Source of the DNA: Sphingomonas sp. IW22
GTDB taxonomy: Bacteria > Pseudomonadota > Alphaproteobacteria > Sphingomonadales > Sphingomonadaceae
NCBI RefSeq assembly: GCF_041321155.1
Contig: NZ_JBGGWB010000003.1
Coordinates: forward strand, 1-64,000
Direction of reading: 5' to 3'
Length of the DNA stretch: 64,000 bases
Both the position numbers and the translations under genes were made by a program. The notes under the pieces were generated by a model, which was given only the letters and a program-made list of their open reading frames with translations, was not told where the DNA came from and searched no databases. Below are positions 37,132 to 46,469 of this stretch, piece by piece. Position 1 is the stretch's first letter. Each line of letters starts with the position of its first letter.

Positions 37132-37320
37132 ATGTTGTCGCAACACAAGCTCCTGATCGCCAGCGCTCCGCTGGATGGCGTCAGTTCTGTCAGCATAGTC
37201 GATCCCGCATCCAGCGCTGTCCTTGGTTTCGTGCCACGTGCTTCAGTCGCGCGGCCTGAACAGGCGATCCGGTCCATCGAGCGTTGCTTCCCGGTCCGGG
37301 CTAATTCACGCAACTGCGCA
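37132..37320 (+). pseudogene. Aldehyde dehydrogenase N-terminal remnant
   Basis: With AGGAG before ATG 37,132, the frame reads LLIASAPLDG, VSIVDPASSAVLGFVPRASV and EQAIRSIERCFPVRAN, the first 60 residues of a GabD-like ALDH (compare SVYDPGTGDLVGVVPSLS in gabD). It then breaks off, and the same frame runs on without a stop into the quinohemoprotein gene. A deletion probably fused the two; the true dehydrogenase starts later at 37,366. Confidence 0.6.
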
Positions 37321-37365
37321 TCATCGGCATCACCAGGTAACAGGACTCGAACGGAGAGGGATCAT

Positions 37366-39555
37366 ATGGCGATCGGGAGGAACAGTGGATCAATTCGTGC
37401 CGGAATGCTGCTAGCCGGTGCCAGCGCCGCGCTGGCGTTGGCGGGGTGTGGTCAAAAAGGCGATCAGAGCAGGACGGGGTCGTCTCCACAGACCGTCGTT
37501 GCGCAACCTGCTGAAGGCGTGGCCCTCACGGCGGCGGGGGCTGACCCGAAGGGCTGGAGCAAGATCGGTGGCGGCTATGCCGAGCAGCGATACAGCCCGC
37601 TTGAACAGATCAACGAGGACAATGTCGGTTCGCTCAAGCTTGCCTGGTCCTATGATCTTGATACCAATCGCGGACAGGAGGCGACGCCGGTCGTCATGGG
37701 CGGCATACTCTACACGTCGACCGCCTGGTCGAAAGTGTTGGCGCTGGACGCGCGCACTGGCAAGGAAAAATGGACGTTCGATCCGAAGGTGCCGGGGTTC
37801 AAAGGCGTCAATCCCTGTTGCGACGTCGTCAATCGCGGCGTTGCTGTGGAAGATGGCAAGGTGTTCGTCGGCACGATCGACGGCCGGCTCATCGCACTGG
37901 ATGCGGCAACGGGGAAACCGCTGTGGTCCGTTCAGACGACCGATCCGAACAAGCCCTATTCTATTACCGGTGCGCCGCGCGTAGTTCACGGCAAGGTCAT
38001 TATCGGCAACGGAGGCGCCGAACTGGGCGTGCGCGGTTTCGTAAGCGCCTACAACGCCAATACCGGCAAGATGGTCTGGCGCTTCTACACAACGCCGAAC
38101 CCGACCAATGCGGCCGACGGGCAGCCATCAGACAAGATCCTCCAGACCGTCGCCTTCAAGACCTGGGGCAATGGGGAGTGGAAGAAGACCGGCGGCGGCG
38201 GCACGGCGTGGGATTCCATCGTCTACGATCCGGATCTGAACCAGTTGCTGATCGGAACCGGTAACGGGTCGCCCTGGAACCGCACCGTGCGTTCGGGTGA
38301 CAAGGGGGATAATCTGTTCCTGTCGTCGATCGTCGCGGTCGATCCCGATACGGGCGCCTACAAATGGCATTATCAGGAAACGCCGGGCGAGGAATGGGAT
38401 TTCACCGCAACGCAGCCAATCATGCTGGCAAACGTCTCAATGGATGGCAAGGTTCGCAAGGTCGCGTTTCACGCGCCAAAGAATGGCGTCTTCTATGTAA
38501 TCGACCGCACTACGGGCAAGCCGATCTCGGCTGACAAGTTCGTCAACGCCACCTGGCTGGACCATGTGGATCTCAAGACGGGCCGTCCAGTAGAGGCCAA
38601 GGGCGCGCGTTATTCGGAGGACAAGGCTGACGTCGAACAGATGCCGAGCGCCTTTGGCGCTCATAACTGGTTCCCGATGTCGTACAGCCCCAAGACCGGG
38701 CTGGTCTATTTTCCGGTGCAGGAGATCCCCTTTGGCTATGGGCCAGCGCCAGAAGGTTATAAATACAATCCTAAGCAGGGTGTCTGGAATCTCGCGGTTG
38801 CATCCGCCCGCGATTTCGGTCCCCAAAGCCAGGCCGATTTCGAGCGGATGAAGAAGACAGCCAAGGGCTATTTGCTGGCCTGGGATCCTATCGGCAAGAA
38901 GCCCGCATGGCGTGTCGAATTTCCGACCCCAGGTAATGGGGGCACGTTGGCAACCGCCGGCAACCTTGTCTTTATCGGACAGCCGGACGGCATGTTCAAA
39001 GCCTTTCGGGCGACGGATGGCAAGGAACTCTGGAAGTTCGACGCCCAGACCGGTATCCTCGCTGGTGCTGCTTCTTTCGAATTGGGCGGCAAGCAATATA
39101 TCGCGCTGATGGTCGGAATGGGCGGCGCGTTCGGCCTGCATTCTCCCTTCGCACCGGATCCCCACCTCCGACCCAATGGGCGCGTACTGGTGTTTTCACT
39201 CGGCGGCACCGCGAAGTTGCCGCCCTATGAACGGATCGACCTGCCGGCCACGCCGTCAAACGAAACCTTCGCCGCGCAATCCGTCGCGCGCGGCAAACTG
39301 ACCTATGCGGGAGCTTGCGCGTTCTGTCACGGCTTCAGCGCCTGGTCGACACAGGTGCTGCCGGATTTGCGCCGCTCGGGCTATATCCAGAGCCAGGAAG
39401 CCTTCGACCAGGTCCTGTTGCACGGAGCCCTGCAAGATCAGGGGATGGTCAACTTCTCGAACCGCCTGTCGCCACAGGACACGAAAGATCTCAGGGCCTA
39501 CCTGAACGATCGCGCCCGACAGCTGCAGACGGACCAGAAGGCCGGGGCCAAGTGA
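37366..39555 (+). CDS. Quinohemoprotein (PQQ, heme c) alcohol dehydrogenase, lipoprotein
   Basis: This 729-residue periplasmic enzyme oxidises alcohols using PQQ and hands electrons to its own heme c. It has a lipobox LALAGC (Cys28), the vicinal disulfide pair in NPCCDVV near residue 150, the Ca/PQQ ligands in IGNGGAELG and PGEEWDFTATQP (catalytic Asp), and a C-terminal heme site CAFCH near residue 650. GGAGAGGG precedes ATG 37,366; earlier in-frame sequence is an ALDH remnant. No pqq synthesis genes are in the window. The substrate may be a diol by context. Confidence 0.87.
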   Translation: MAIGRNSGSIRAGMLLAGASAALALAGCGQKGDQSRTGSSPQTVVAQPAEGVALTAAGADPKGWSKIGGGYAEQRYSPLEQINEDNVGSLKLAWSYDLDTNRGQEATPVVMGGILYTSTAWSKVLALDARTGKEKWTFDPKVPGFKGVNPCCDVVNRGVAVEDGKVFVGTIDGRLIALDAATGKPLWSVQTTDPNKPYSITGAPRVVHGKVIIGNGGAELGVRGFVSAYNANTGKMVWRFYTTPNPTNAADGQPSDKILQTVAFKTWGNGEWKKTGGGGTAWDSIVYDPDLNQLLIGTGNGSPWNRTVRSGDKGDNLFLSSIVAVDPDTGAYKWHYQETPGEEWDFTATQPIMLANVSMDGKVRKVAFHAPKNGVFYVIDRTTGKPISADKFVNATWLDHVDLKTGRPVEAKGARYSEDKADVEQMPSAFGAHNWFPMSYSPKTGLVYFPVQEIPFGYGPAPEGYKYNPKQGVWNLAVASARDFGPQSQADFERMKKTAKGYLLAWDPIGKKPAWRVEFPTPGNGGTLATAGNLVFIGQPDGMFKAFRATDGKELWKFDAQTGILAGAASFELGGKQYIALMVGMGGAFGLHSPFAPDPHLRPNGRVLVFSLGGTAKLPPYERIDLPATPSNETFAAQSVARGKLTYAGACAFCHGFSAWSTQVLPDLRRSGYIQSQEAFDQVLLHGALQDQGMVNFSNRLSPQDTKDLRAYLNDRARQLQTDQKAGAK

Positions 39556-39595
39556 TGCGGACGGCATCATTGCCGAGCCGCTAGGGAGAACCCGC

Positions 39596-39629
39596 GAACC
39601 CACCAGCGTTGAATGGCAGCGGTGGGTTC
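39596..39629 (+). terminator. Hairpin after quinohemoprotein gene
   Basis: GAACCCACC pairs perfectly with GGTGGGTTC around a 16-base loop, 41 bases after the dehydrogenase stop. It has no T run, so it could be a terminator of weak type or a processing hairpin. Confidence 0.5.
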
Positions 39630-39909
39630 TAGCCCCGCTCACGGAAGCACGAGACGAATCCGGGATGACAAGGCCCCATGCCCGGAACTCCACTGACCCC
39701 CGCAAGCCCGACTATGTTTCCGTCAGGCTACTTGCCGATATCTGGCAATGGATACCAAAGGCACGCTCGACTGGAGCAATGTTGCCTTTGGGCCATCTCG
39801 GCCCGCCGAACCGACTAAAGCGAGAAGGACTTGCAAAAACCAAATGGTTGCACTAAAAAAAGCTGCTTCATGACAGCTGCGAAGGTATCCGAGAACGGAG
39901 TACCTCCGC
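39630..39909. other. Spacer before tra genes with hairpins (possible oriT)
   Basis: No gene is convincing here. Close inverted repeats occur at 39,861-39,878 (AGCTG...CAGCT) and 39,883-39,905 (AGGTA-TCCG...CGGAGTACCT), just before the small tra gene. Transfer origins of MOBF systems usually lie beside the relaxase-side genes and hold such repeats. I see no known nick sequence, so this is only a positional candidate. Confidence 0.3.
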
Positions 39910-40209
39910 TTGTCCAAGGTCAATTTCCGTCTTGAACGAGCGTTGCATGTCGCGTTAGTTCGACGTGCGCGTGGCGCCAATCTCTCGCTATCCGCCTTCA
40001 TCCGCCAGGTGCTCGAGCAGGCGGTGGATGAGCGCAAACGCTACGTCTTCTCCTCGCAAGACGAAATCCTCGCCACCACCATCCAGATCCTCTCGATCCT
40101 GGCGACTTCCGTGGGCCAGCAATCGCCAAAGACCCTTGAACAAGGCATGGCCCAGGCGCGGTCCATACTCCTGGAGCGCGGCCTCCTCGGGGAGGCGGAT
40201 CGCTCATGA
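39910..40209 (+). CDS. Small putative relaxosome DNA-binding protein
   Basis: The 99-residue protein starts at TTG 39,910 (LSKVNFRLERALHVALVRRA) and looks like a ribbon-helix-helix protein: a short strand, then RARGANLSLSAFIRQVLEQA, a typical second half of that fold. It overlaps traD by ATGA and therefore probably belongs to the relaxosome, binding oriT like TraY or TrwA. This is inferred from position and fold pattern, not a named family match. Confidence 0.55.
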   Translation: MSKVNFRLERALHVALVRRARGANLSLSAFIRQVLEQAVDERKRYVFSSQDEILATTIQILSILATSVGQQSPKTLEQGMAQARSILLERGLLGEADRS

Positions 40210-42299
40210 GCATTTTCCGGAACGATACGCTGGGATCGTGGACGCGGGGCGGGCAAGCGATCGTCCACAATGTCCGCATGACCACCCAGGTCTTCTACCA
40301 GACCATGCTGGCCGGGTTTATCATCTGGATCATCGGTACGCTCTGGTATGCCTTTGAAAAATCGACGGAATATGAGCGCTTCGTACTGGTCAAGCTCGCG
40401 GAGGCGGTGATCAAGGTCGACGCAGCGGGCGGCACCAATGATCCGGTCCAGTTTCGCACGCCAGCAGGCCAATCCTACTGGACCTCCGCGGACTGGTTGG
40501 TCGCTTCGACTCTGGCAAAGAAGACACTGCACCAGTTCGAGATATATCTTCTGCACGGCGCTCTTCTATCAGGTCTGTTCACCTTCGCTATGCTCGGATG
40601 GGCCTGGTTCTACTTCACGCGGACGGGCAGGGGCCTTGGCTCCAACGAATATCTGCGCGGCGCCCGCTTCGGTACCATCCGGCAAGTGAAGCGCGCACTC
40701 TGGCGGCAACGCAAGGGACCATTGATCGTCGGCAATGTCCCTGTCCCGGAAGCCTTCGAACCCGAACATATCCTTCTGTGCGGCGCGCCCGGTACAGGAA
40801 AGACCAACCTCATCAACGGCATGCTCGATGGCATTCGCAAGTCGGGAAGGCGTGCGATCGTCTATGACACAGCGGGTACTTTCGTCGAGAAATTCTATCT
40901 CCAGGGTACCGACATGCTGCTCAATCCGCTCGACCAGCGCACGGCGCGCTGGTCGCCCTGGGTCGATGTGCCGCGCGACTATCATTATGACCAGATCGCC
41001 GAGTCGACGATCCCCGACAAGCATGGCGATCCTTTCTGGGCCAAGGCCGCGCGGGGCACCCTTGTCGCGGTCATGCGCAAGCTCGCGCGGCAGAAGCACA
41101 CCTATGTCTCGGTGCTGCTCGACCGGCTGCTACGCTCCAAACTCAAGGATCTCGCCGCTTTCGTGTCCGGGACGGATGCTGCAGCCTTCATCAGCACGGA
41201 AGGCGAAAGGACATCCGCCGGCATTCAGGCGGAACTCGCTTCGGTCATGCGCAGCTTCGGGTATCTCGACGATACCGAGGATGGCTTCTCGATCCGCGAC
41301 TGGGTGGAGAAGGGGCAGGAAGGGAGCTGGCTTTTCATAACCGTCAAGGCAGATCAGTTGCCCTCGTTGCGGCCGCTGATCACCGTCTGGCTCGATATCG
41401 CGATCAGCGCGATCATGAGCCTGACGCCTGATCGCGATCGACGCCTCTATTGCGTGATCGACGAGTTGCCGACGCTCCAGAAGCTGCCGTCACTCTCCGA
41501 TTTCCTTGCTCGGGCCCGCAAATATGGCGGCTGCGGCATATTGGGTTTCCAGTCCTATCCCCAGCTTGAAGCCACTTACGGCATTCAGGATGCGGCCGCG
41601 ATCACCGGTTATTGTTCCACATGGATAGCGTTGCGGGCCAACGATACCGCGACGGCCAAACATGTGTCGGAAAATCTGGGTCAGGTCGAGCAGGTCGAGG
41701 CCAATGAGGGCATGTCCTATGGCGTCAACGACATGCGCGATGGCGTCAACCTCTCGCGGATGCAAGTGACGCGGCCGCTGGTCATGCCGACTGAGGTCAC
41801 CAACCTGCCCAACCTTGTCGGATTTCTGCGCTTCGGCCGCAATTTGCCGGTTGTCCGCTTCGACAGCCGTTTCAACGAAATCCCTTCACTCGGCCCGGCC
41901 TTTCTCGAGCGTACGGAACCCCCCATCCAGATCGACAATGCGAAGAAACTGGTCCGGATCGCTCACGCCGAAGCGCGCGTGCGGGAGGCGATCGAGCGGG
42001 AACCAGCGCAGACACCGCCGCCGCAGGCGAAACCGCCGGCAACTTCCCCGGACGAGTCGTCGAGCGGTGAACAACCGCCCCAATCACCGCCGCGCCAACC
42101 GGACCTGTTCCAGCCGCCTGAGCCGCACGTCGATGCGCAGCGGGTGGAAGATATTCTTTTGAACGAGGAGGACGCTGAACTCCCGGTTCCGCCTCGGCTC
42201 GCCTGGACAATCCTGGCCGGCAAGCAGGGCGAGATCCGCTCCGACCTGGTGCAACATGAGCGGGATGATGGTCCGCGCGAACTGTCGCGGCCGGCATGA
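40206..42299 (+). CDS. traD: TraD/TrwB-type conjugation coupling protein
   Basis: The 697-residue ATPase links the relaxosome to the secretion channel. Two N-terminal membrane helices (about residues 28-48 and 120-140) precede Walker A (LLCGAPGTGKTNLI) and Walker B (LYCVIDELPT), followed by GILGFQSYPQLEATYG. The C-terminus is a low-complexity Pro/Gln tail. Start and stop both overlap neighbours by ATGA, a tight operon with the putative RHH gene and traI. Confidence 0.92.
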   Translation: MSIFRNDTLGSWTRGGQAIVHNVRMTTQVFYQTMLAGFIIWIIGTLWYAFEKSTEYERFVLVKLAEAVIKVDAAGGTNDPVQFRTPAGQSYWTSADWLVASTLAKKTLHQFEIYLLHGALLSGLFTFAMLGWAWFYFTRTGRGLGSNEYLRGARFGTIRQVKRALWRQRKGPLIVGNVPVPEAFEPEHILLCGAPGTGKTNLINGMLDGIRKSGRRAIVYDTAGTFVEKFYLQGTDMLLNPLDQRTARWSPWVDVPRDYHYDQIAESTIPDKHGDPFWAKAARGTLVAVMRKLARQKHTYVSVLLDRLLRSKLKDLAAFVSGTDAAAFISTEGERTSAGIQAELASVMRSFGYLDDTEDGFSIRDWVEKGQEGSWLFITVKADQLPSLRPLITVWLDIAISAIMSLTPDRDRRLYCVIDELPTLQKLPSLSDFLARARKYGGCGILGFQSYPQLEATYGIQDAAAITGYCSTWIALRANDTATAKHVSENLGQVEQVEANEGMSYGVNDMRDGVNLSRMQVTRPLVMPTEVTNLPNLVGFLRFGRNLPVVRFDSRFNEIPSLGPAFLERTEPPIQIDNAKKLVRIAHAEARVREAIEREPAQTPPPQAKPPATSPDESSSGEQPPQSPPRQPDLFQPPEPHVDAQRVEDILLNEEDAELPVPPRLAWTILAGKQGEIRSDLVQHERDDGPRELSRPA

Positions 42300-45250
42300 T
42301 CCAGCCGCAACGCCTCCACGGCAAGCCCGCCAATATCGCCCGATATTATACGGTTGGCGACTATTACACCAAGGGCGGCAACGAACCGTCCGAATGGGGT
42401 GGCAAGCTTGCAGCCGACCTCGGCCTTTCCGGTCCCGTCGACGCCAGACAGTTTCGTGACCTGCTTGCCGGCAAAGTCGGCGATCAGCAACTGGGGCGAC
42501 ACCGCGCGGACGGGCAAATCCAGCATCATCCCGGCTGGGACTTTGCGGTCAATGCCCCGAAATCGGTGTCCATCATGGCGCTGGTGGCAGGGGATGAGCG
42601 AGTGCTCGCCGCGCATGAATATGCTGTCACAGCTGCCATCACCTATCTGGAGGAACAGGCACAACTTCGCCGCCGCGAGGAAGGTAAGGTCATTCATGAG
42701 ACCACGCGGCGCATTCTCGTCGCGCGCTTCACCGAGCATGGCAGCCGGGAACTCGACCCGCATCTCCATACCCATCTGGTCGTCCTCAACATGACCAATC
42801 GCCAGGATGGCGACCCGATGGCAAGCCTGGAAAGCCGCGTCATGTATGGTGAGCAGCGCGTGGCCGGGCAGATTTATCGCAATGCGCTCGCCTTCAGCCT
42901 TCGCGAGGCTGGTTATGAGGTCGAGTTTGATCCTCGCACCGGCTTGTTCGAGATACAGGGCGTGCCGAAGGAACTCATCGACCGCTTCTCGCAGCGCGCA
43001 GAAGCGATCGAGGAGCATGCCCGGGAACATGGCCTGGTCGGCCAAAAGGCCCAGCGCGCCTCCTTCTATGCCACCCGCAAGGCCAAGGTGAAGATCGGCG
43101 CGCAAGAACTTACTGTGCAATGGCATGAGCGGACTGGCGACCAACTCGAAAAGCTCGATAAAATCGCTGCCGTTGCACGCGAACGGGAGGGACAACATTC
43201 TCCCCCTACCGAACGCACGGCTTCACGCGCTGCCCTTTTCGGCCTGCGGCAGTTGGAAACCGCCGAAGCCGTCAACAATCTCGGCAATATCCTGCGCACG
43301 GGACTTGCAGCCCATGTCGGGGAAATGCGGCTGGAGGATCTGCGCCCCCGGATCGAGACGCATGAACTCATGCGAAAACTGCTGCCGACCCACGAGCAAA
43401 CGGGCGACAGGGTACTCACGCATGGACGCACCACCCGCAAGTCGTGGCGGCTGGAACTGGCACTTACCCAACATATTGCACTTGGCCTCGACGACGCCCG
43501 GCCGATCGCGTCGGGCGACCGGCTCCTGGCCGTACTGGAAAAGACGACGCTCAATGCGGAGCAGCAGCGGGCCCTGGTCGAGACCGCTATGTCGCGGGAT
43601 CGCGTCACCGGGATCCATGGCGTTGCCGGATCGGGCAAGTCGACACTGGTGCGGGTATTGGGCGAAGCGGCGGAACCAGGAACGACGCTGATAGCATTGG
43701 CGCCCACATCATCGGCGGCTGCGGAACTGGGGCAAAAGGCCAATATCGAGGCGCACACGGTCGCCAGCTTCGTAGCGCGTGGCGGCCATGGCATAACGGA
43801 CCGCTATGTGCTTGTGCTTGACGAAGCCGGTCAGCTTGGCAACCGCCAGGCCAGAAGGCTGCTCGAGATCAGCCGGATAACCGGAGCGAGGCTCCTGTTC
43901 CTTGGTGACGAGAAGCAGACCGGCGCCATCGAACAGGGCAAGCCCTTCTGGCTGATGCGCCGGCTGGGATTGCCGGTGGTGGAACTGACCGAGGCGGTTC
44001 GCCAGGAAACCCGTACGATCAAGGAAGCGGTTGCTCAGGCAAGGGCCGGCAATTTCGAGCAGTCGCTCAAGAATCTCGACAGCGTGACCACCGTCACCGA
44101 CAATGAGGCCATGGCCGCGATGGTGGTCAACGCCTGGGTGAGGCTCAAGCCCGACTCCCGTGCGGGCACCAACATCCTCGTGCTCGACAATGCCACGCGC
44201 CTCATCGTCAACAGCAAGATCCGCGAAGCGCTCAGGAACGAGAATGGGTTGGCAGCCGAAGACAGCAGGCTCTCGATCCTTGCCCCGGCAGGGTTCACCG
44301 ATATCGAAAAACATATGGGCCGCTTCTACGGAGCAGGGCAGGTGGTGCGCTTCGACCGCGACATCGCCGGTCTCGGCGTTGCCCGGCACACGGACTATCG
44401 CGTCGTAGGGCTCGGACGGGAGCCCAACGGCCGGCAGGTCGTGCGCCTTGTCGATGAACAGGGGCGCATCATCCGCTGGGATCCGCAGACCACACGAGCC
44501 CGGCACATCAATGTCTTCAACCCCGAAGAGCGTGATCTGGCCGAGGGGGATCGTATCCAGTGGCGACTGGTCAATCGCGATCTCGATCTGCGCAACGCCG
44601 AGCGCGGCACGGTCGAAAAGCTGGATGGCGACCTTGCTACGATCCGTTGGGATCGGGACGGCCGTGTACAGCAGGTCGACCTGTCAGAGCACAAGACCTG
44701 GGACCATGGCTATGCCGAGACGGTATATTCCTCACAGTCGAAGACCTATCCGCGGGTCTTCCTGCTGGCGCCCGTGGAATCGCCGCTGGTCAATGCCCAG
44801 AATTTCTACACTGCCATTACGCGCGCCATGTACGGCGTTAGGCTCTGGACCAACAACGTCAAGGAACTTGTCGACAAGCTGGAGCGCCAGTCAGGTGAGA
44901 AGACCTCCTCCACCGAGGGCCTTGGACGCATGGACCAGGACCGCGTCGGCCCGTTCACGAACCGGCAGGGCGCGCGCCTGGCGACGTTGAAGGCCGAACA
45001 GCAAAAGGACCGAACGTCGCGTCGAGACCGCACCCTTGAAAGGCAATTGTCTCGCCGGGATCGCGGGCCACGAGGGACAACAGAGCATATCGCGGAAGGC
45101 GCTCGAAGCGTCGCCCAGGTCCTCGACCGGTTTCTCGAGGGCATTCTCGATCGCGCTCGCACCCGGATCGAGCCCTCGACAACGCATCCTGAACGGCAGT
45201 CGCCAACCCCCGCACCTCAACCCGAACCCTTTCACGGTCCCGAACGATAG
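42296..45250 (+). CDS. traI: TraI/TrwC-type MOBF relaxase-helicase
   Basis: The 984-residue protein nicks oriT and unwinds the plasmid strand. The N-terminal TrwC relaxase domain has the tyrosine pair in NIARYYTVGDYY, WDFAVNAPKSVSIMALVAG and the metal-binding ELDPHLHTHLVVLN. The helicase domain follows with Walker A GVAGSGKSTLVRVLGEA, YVLVLDEAGQLGNRQAR and a C-terminal YTAITRAMYGVRLW. It appears complete. With traD it defines a mobilisation unit whose mating-pair genes are not here. Confidence 0.93.
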   Translation: MIQPQRLHGKPANIARYYTVGDYYTKGGNEPSEWGGKLAADLGLSGPVDARQFRDLLAGKVGDQQLGRHRADGQIQHHPGWDFAVNAPKSVSIMALVAGDERVLAAHEYAVTAAITYLEEQAQLRRREEGKVIHETTRRILVARFTEHGSRELDPHLHTHLVVLNMTNRQDGDPMASLESRVMYGEQRVAGQIYRNALAFSLREAGYEVEFDPRTGLFEIQGVPKELIDRFSQRAEAIEEHAREHGLVGQKAQRASFYATRKAKVKIGAQELTVQWHERTGDQLEKLDKIAAVAREREGQHSPPTERTASRAALFGLRQLETAEAVNNLGNILRTGLAAHVGEMRLEDLRPRIETHELMRKLLPTHEQTGDRVLTHGRTTRKSWRLELALTQHIALGLDDARPIASGDRLLAVLEKTTLNAEQQRALVETAMSRDRVTGIHGVAGSGKSTLVRVLGEAAEPGTTLIALAPTSSAAAELGQKANIEAHTVASFVARGGHGITDRYVLVLDEAGQLGNRQARRLLEISRITGARLLFLGDEKQTGAIEQGKPFWLMRRLGLPVVELTEAVRQETRTIKEAVAQARAGNFEQSLKNLDSVTTVTDNEAMAAMVVNAWVRLKPDSRAGTNILVLDNATRLIVNSKIREALRNENGLAAEDSRLSILAPAGFTDIEKHMGRFYGAGQVVRFDRDIAGLGVARHTDYRVVGLGREPNGRQVVRLVDEQGRIIRWDPQTTRARHINVFNPEERDLAEGDRIQWRLVNRDLDLRNAERGTVEKLDGDLATIRWDRDGRVQQVDLSEHKTWDHGYAETVYSSQSKTYPRVFLLAPVESPLVNAQNFYTAITRAMYGVRLWTNNVKELVDKLERQSGEKTSSTEGLGRMDQDRVGPFTNRQGARLATLKAEQQKDRTSRRDRTLERQLSRRDRGPRGTTEHIAEGARSVAQVLDRFLEGILDRARTRIEPSTTHPERQSPTPAPQPEPFHGPER

Positions 45251-45261
45251 AGGCTCGTCCC

Positions 45262-45849
45262 ATGCTCCTTATTCTGCTCGCTATCGCGTTGATGCTCCTG
45301 GCCCTTGTCCTGCGCCGCTTTCACGTGCCCTTGCGGCATCGATGGCGTCGCAGGCAGGCAAGGGTCATGGCGCAGCAGCTGCGCGGCCGTGATCGCCTGC
45401 AACCGCCCCAACTCCTCTATGCCAGGCTAAGAAGCTTGGATCCGCTCGCCTTTGAGGAATTGCTGCTCGAAAGTTTCGAGCGTCGTGGTTTCAGGGTCAT
45501 CAGAAACCATCGCTACACCGGTGATGGCGGGGTCGATGGAAAGGTTATGATCGACGGCGCTCTCTGGCTCCTCCAGGCCAAGCGCTATGCGACGGCCATT
45601 CGGCCCGAACATGTCAGCGCCTTCAATGCGCTGTGCCGGGCCAGAAACTGTCGCGGCCTTTTCATCCATACCGGCCGAACAGGGCCGCAGAGCCAGGAGT
45701 TCATCGGCAACAGCAGCCACGTCGAAATTATATCCGGGCGAAGGCTACTTGCCCTGGTGACAGGCGGCCCGATAGCAGTGCCTGAAACCCCAGGGCGAGC
45801 CATGCTTCCCGGGGGCGCTTATCGAGCAAAGCCGGGGCGGGCAGGGTGA
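45262..45849 (+). CDS. Membrane-anchored Mrr-like nuclease
   Basis: The 195-residue protein has an N-terminal membrane helix (LLILLAIALMLLALVL) and a PD-(D/E)XK-type domain: LDPLAFEELLLESFERRGFR, GDGGVDGKV with the catalytic Asp, then LLQAKRY with the Gln-Ala-Lys half, and FIHTGRTGPQSQEF. Such Mrr-cat proteins cut DNA. It lies between relaxase and transglycosylase genes, 11 bases after traI and overlapping the next gene by TGATG, so it may act at the transfer site. The role in transfer is inferred. Confidence 0.75.
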   Translation: MLLILLAIALMLLALVLRRFHVPLRHRWRRRQARVMAQQLRGRDRLQPPQLLYARLRSLDPLAFEELLLESFERRGFRVIRNHRYTGDGGVDGKVMIDGALWLLQAKRYATAIRPEHVSAFNALCRARNCRGLFIHTGRTGPQSQEFIGNSSHVEIISGRRLLALVTGGPIAVPETPGRAMLPGGAYRAKPGRAG

Positions 45850-46370
45850 TGTGGCGCCTTCTCTCGAGCACGACATGTGCAGTCACTGCCTTGCTGGCAG
45901 CATCGCCGGAATGGGCCATGGCGGCGCCCGAAGATGTTCAGGAGGAACAGCGCATAGCTTCCTGCATCCGTCAGGCGTCGATGGGTCATGCGTGGCTGGA
46001 GAAGACGCTTTGGGGCTTGCGAGATCAGGAAGCAGGCTGGATCGGTGCTGAAGTCCGTAACAGCAATGGCTCGCATGATCTTGGCCCCTTGCAGATCAAC
46101 AGTTGGTGGGTCCCGCGCATCGCAGCCAAAGTCGGGCACTCCGAACTCCAGGTGCGGCACTGGCTGCGCTTCGATCCCTGCTTCAATGCCGAAGCTGCAC
46201 GATGGATCTTTCTCTCCGGCCTGCGTGCTGCGAAAGACTACTGGGCGGCAATTGGCCTTTATCACAGTCCGATAATGTGGAGGCAGCGCAGATACTCAGG
46301 CTCGGTCGCACGTCTGATGAAAGTGCGCTTTGGCGAAAGCGTCTTTCATGAGCCGATGCGGTCACAATAA
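45846..46370 (+). CDS. VirB1-like lytic transglycosylase
   Basis: The 174-residue protein has a signal peptide (about residues 1-27), then RIASCIRQASMGHAWLEKTL, the catalytic Glu in LRDQEAGWIG, and NGSHDLGPLQINSWWVPRIA, the SLT lysozyme-like pattern. It should open peptidoglycan locally for the transfer channel. The start is GTG 45,846 or ATG 45,849; both overlap the nuclease gene stop. Confidence 0.85.
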   Translation: MMWRLLSSTTCAVTALLAASPEWAMAAPEDVQEEQRIASCIRQASMGHAWLEKTLWGLRDQEAGWIGAEVRNSNGSHDLGPLQINSWWVPRIAAKVGHSELQVRHWLRFDPCFNAEAARWIFLSGLRAAKDYWAAIGLYHSPIMWRQRRYSGSVARLMKVRFGESVFHEPMRSQ

Positions 46371-46444
46371 TAACGCTTTCCATCCAGGCGATGAAGAGGC
46401 GAATACCGGTCGTCTCAAAATCGGAGAGATTGCGCGTGATTAGC
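46371..46444 (-). pseudogene. VapC-type PIN toxin C-terminal remnant
   Basis: The minus strand reads LITRNLSDFETTGIRLF, the usual end of a PIN-domain toxin (TRN..DF...G..l.nPW). The 5' part is replaced by IS66 sequence from 46,445. The catalytic residues are absent, so it is a relic of a toxin-antitoxin gene hit by the IS. Confidence 0.5.
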
Positions 46445-46469
46445 GTAAGCGGGGCCTGGAGACCGCAGA

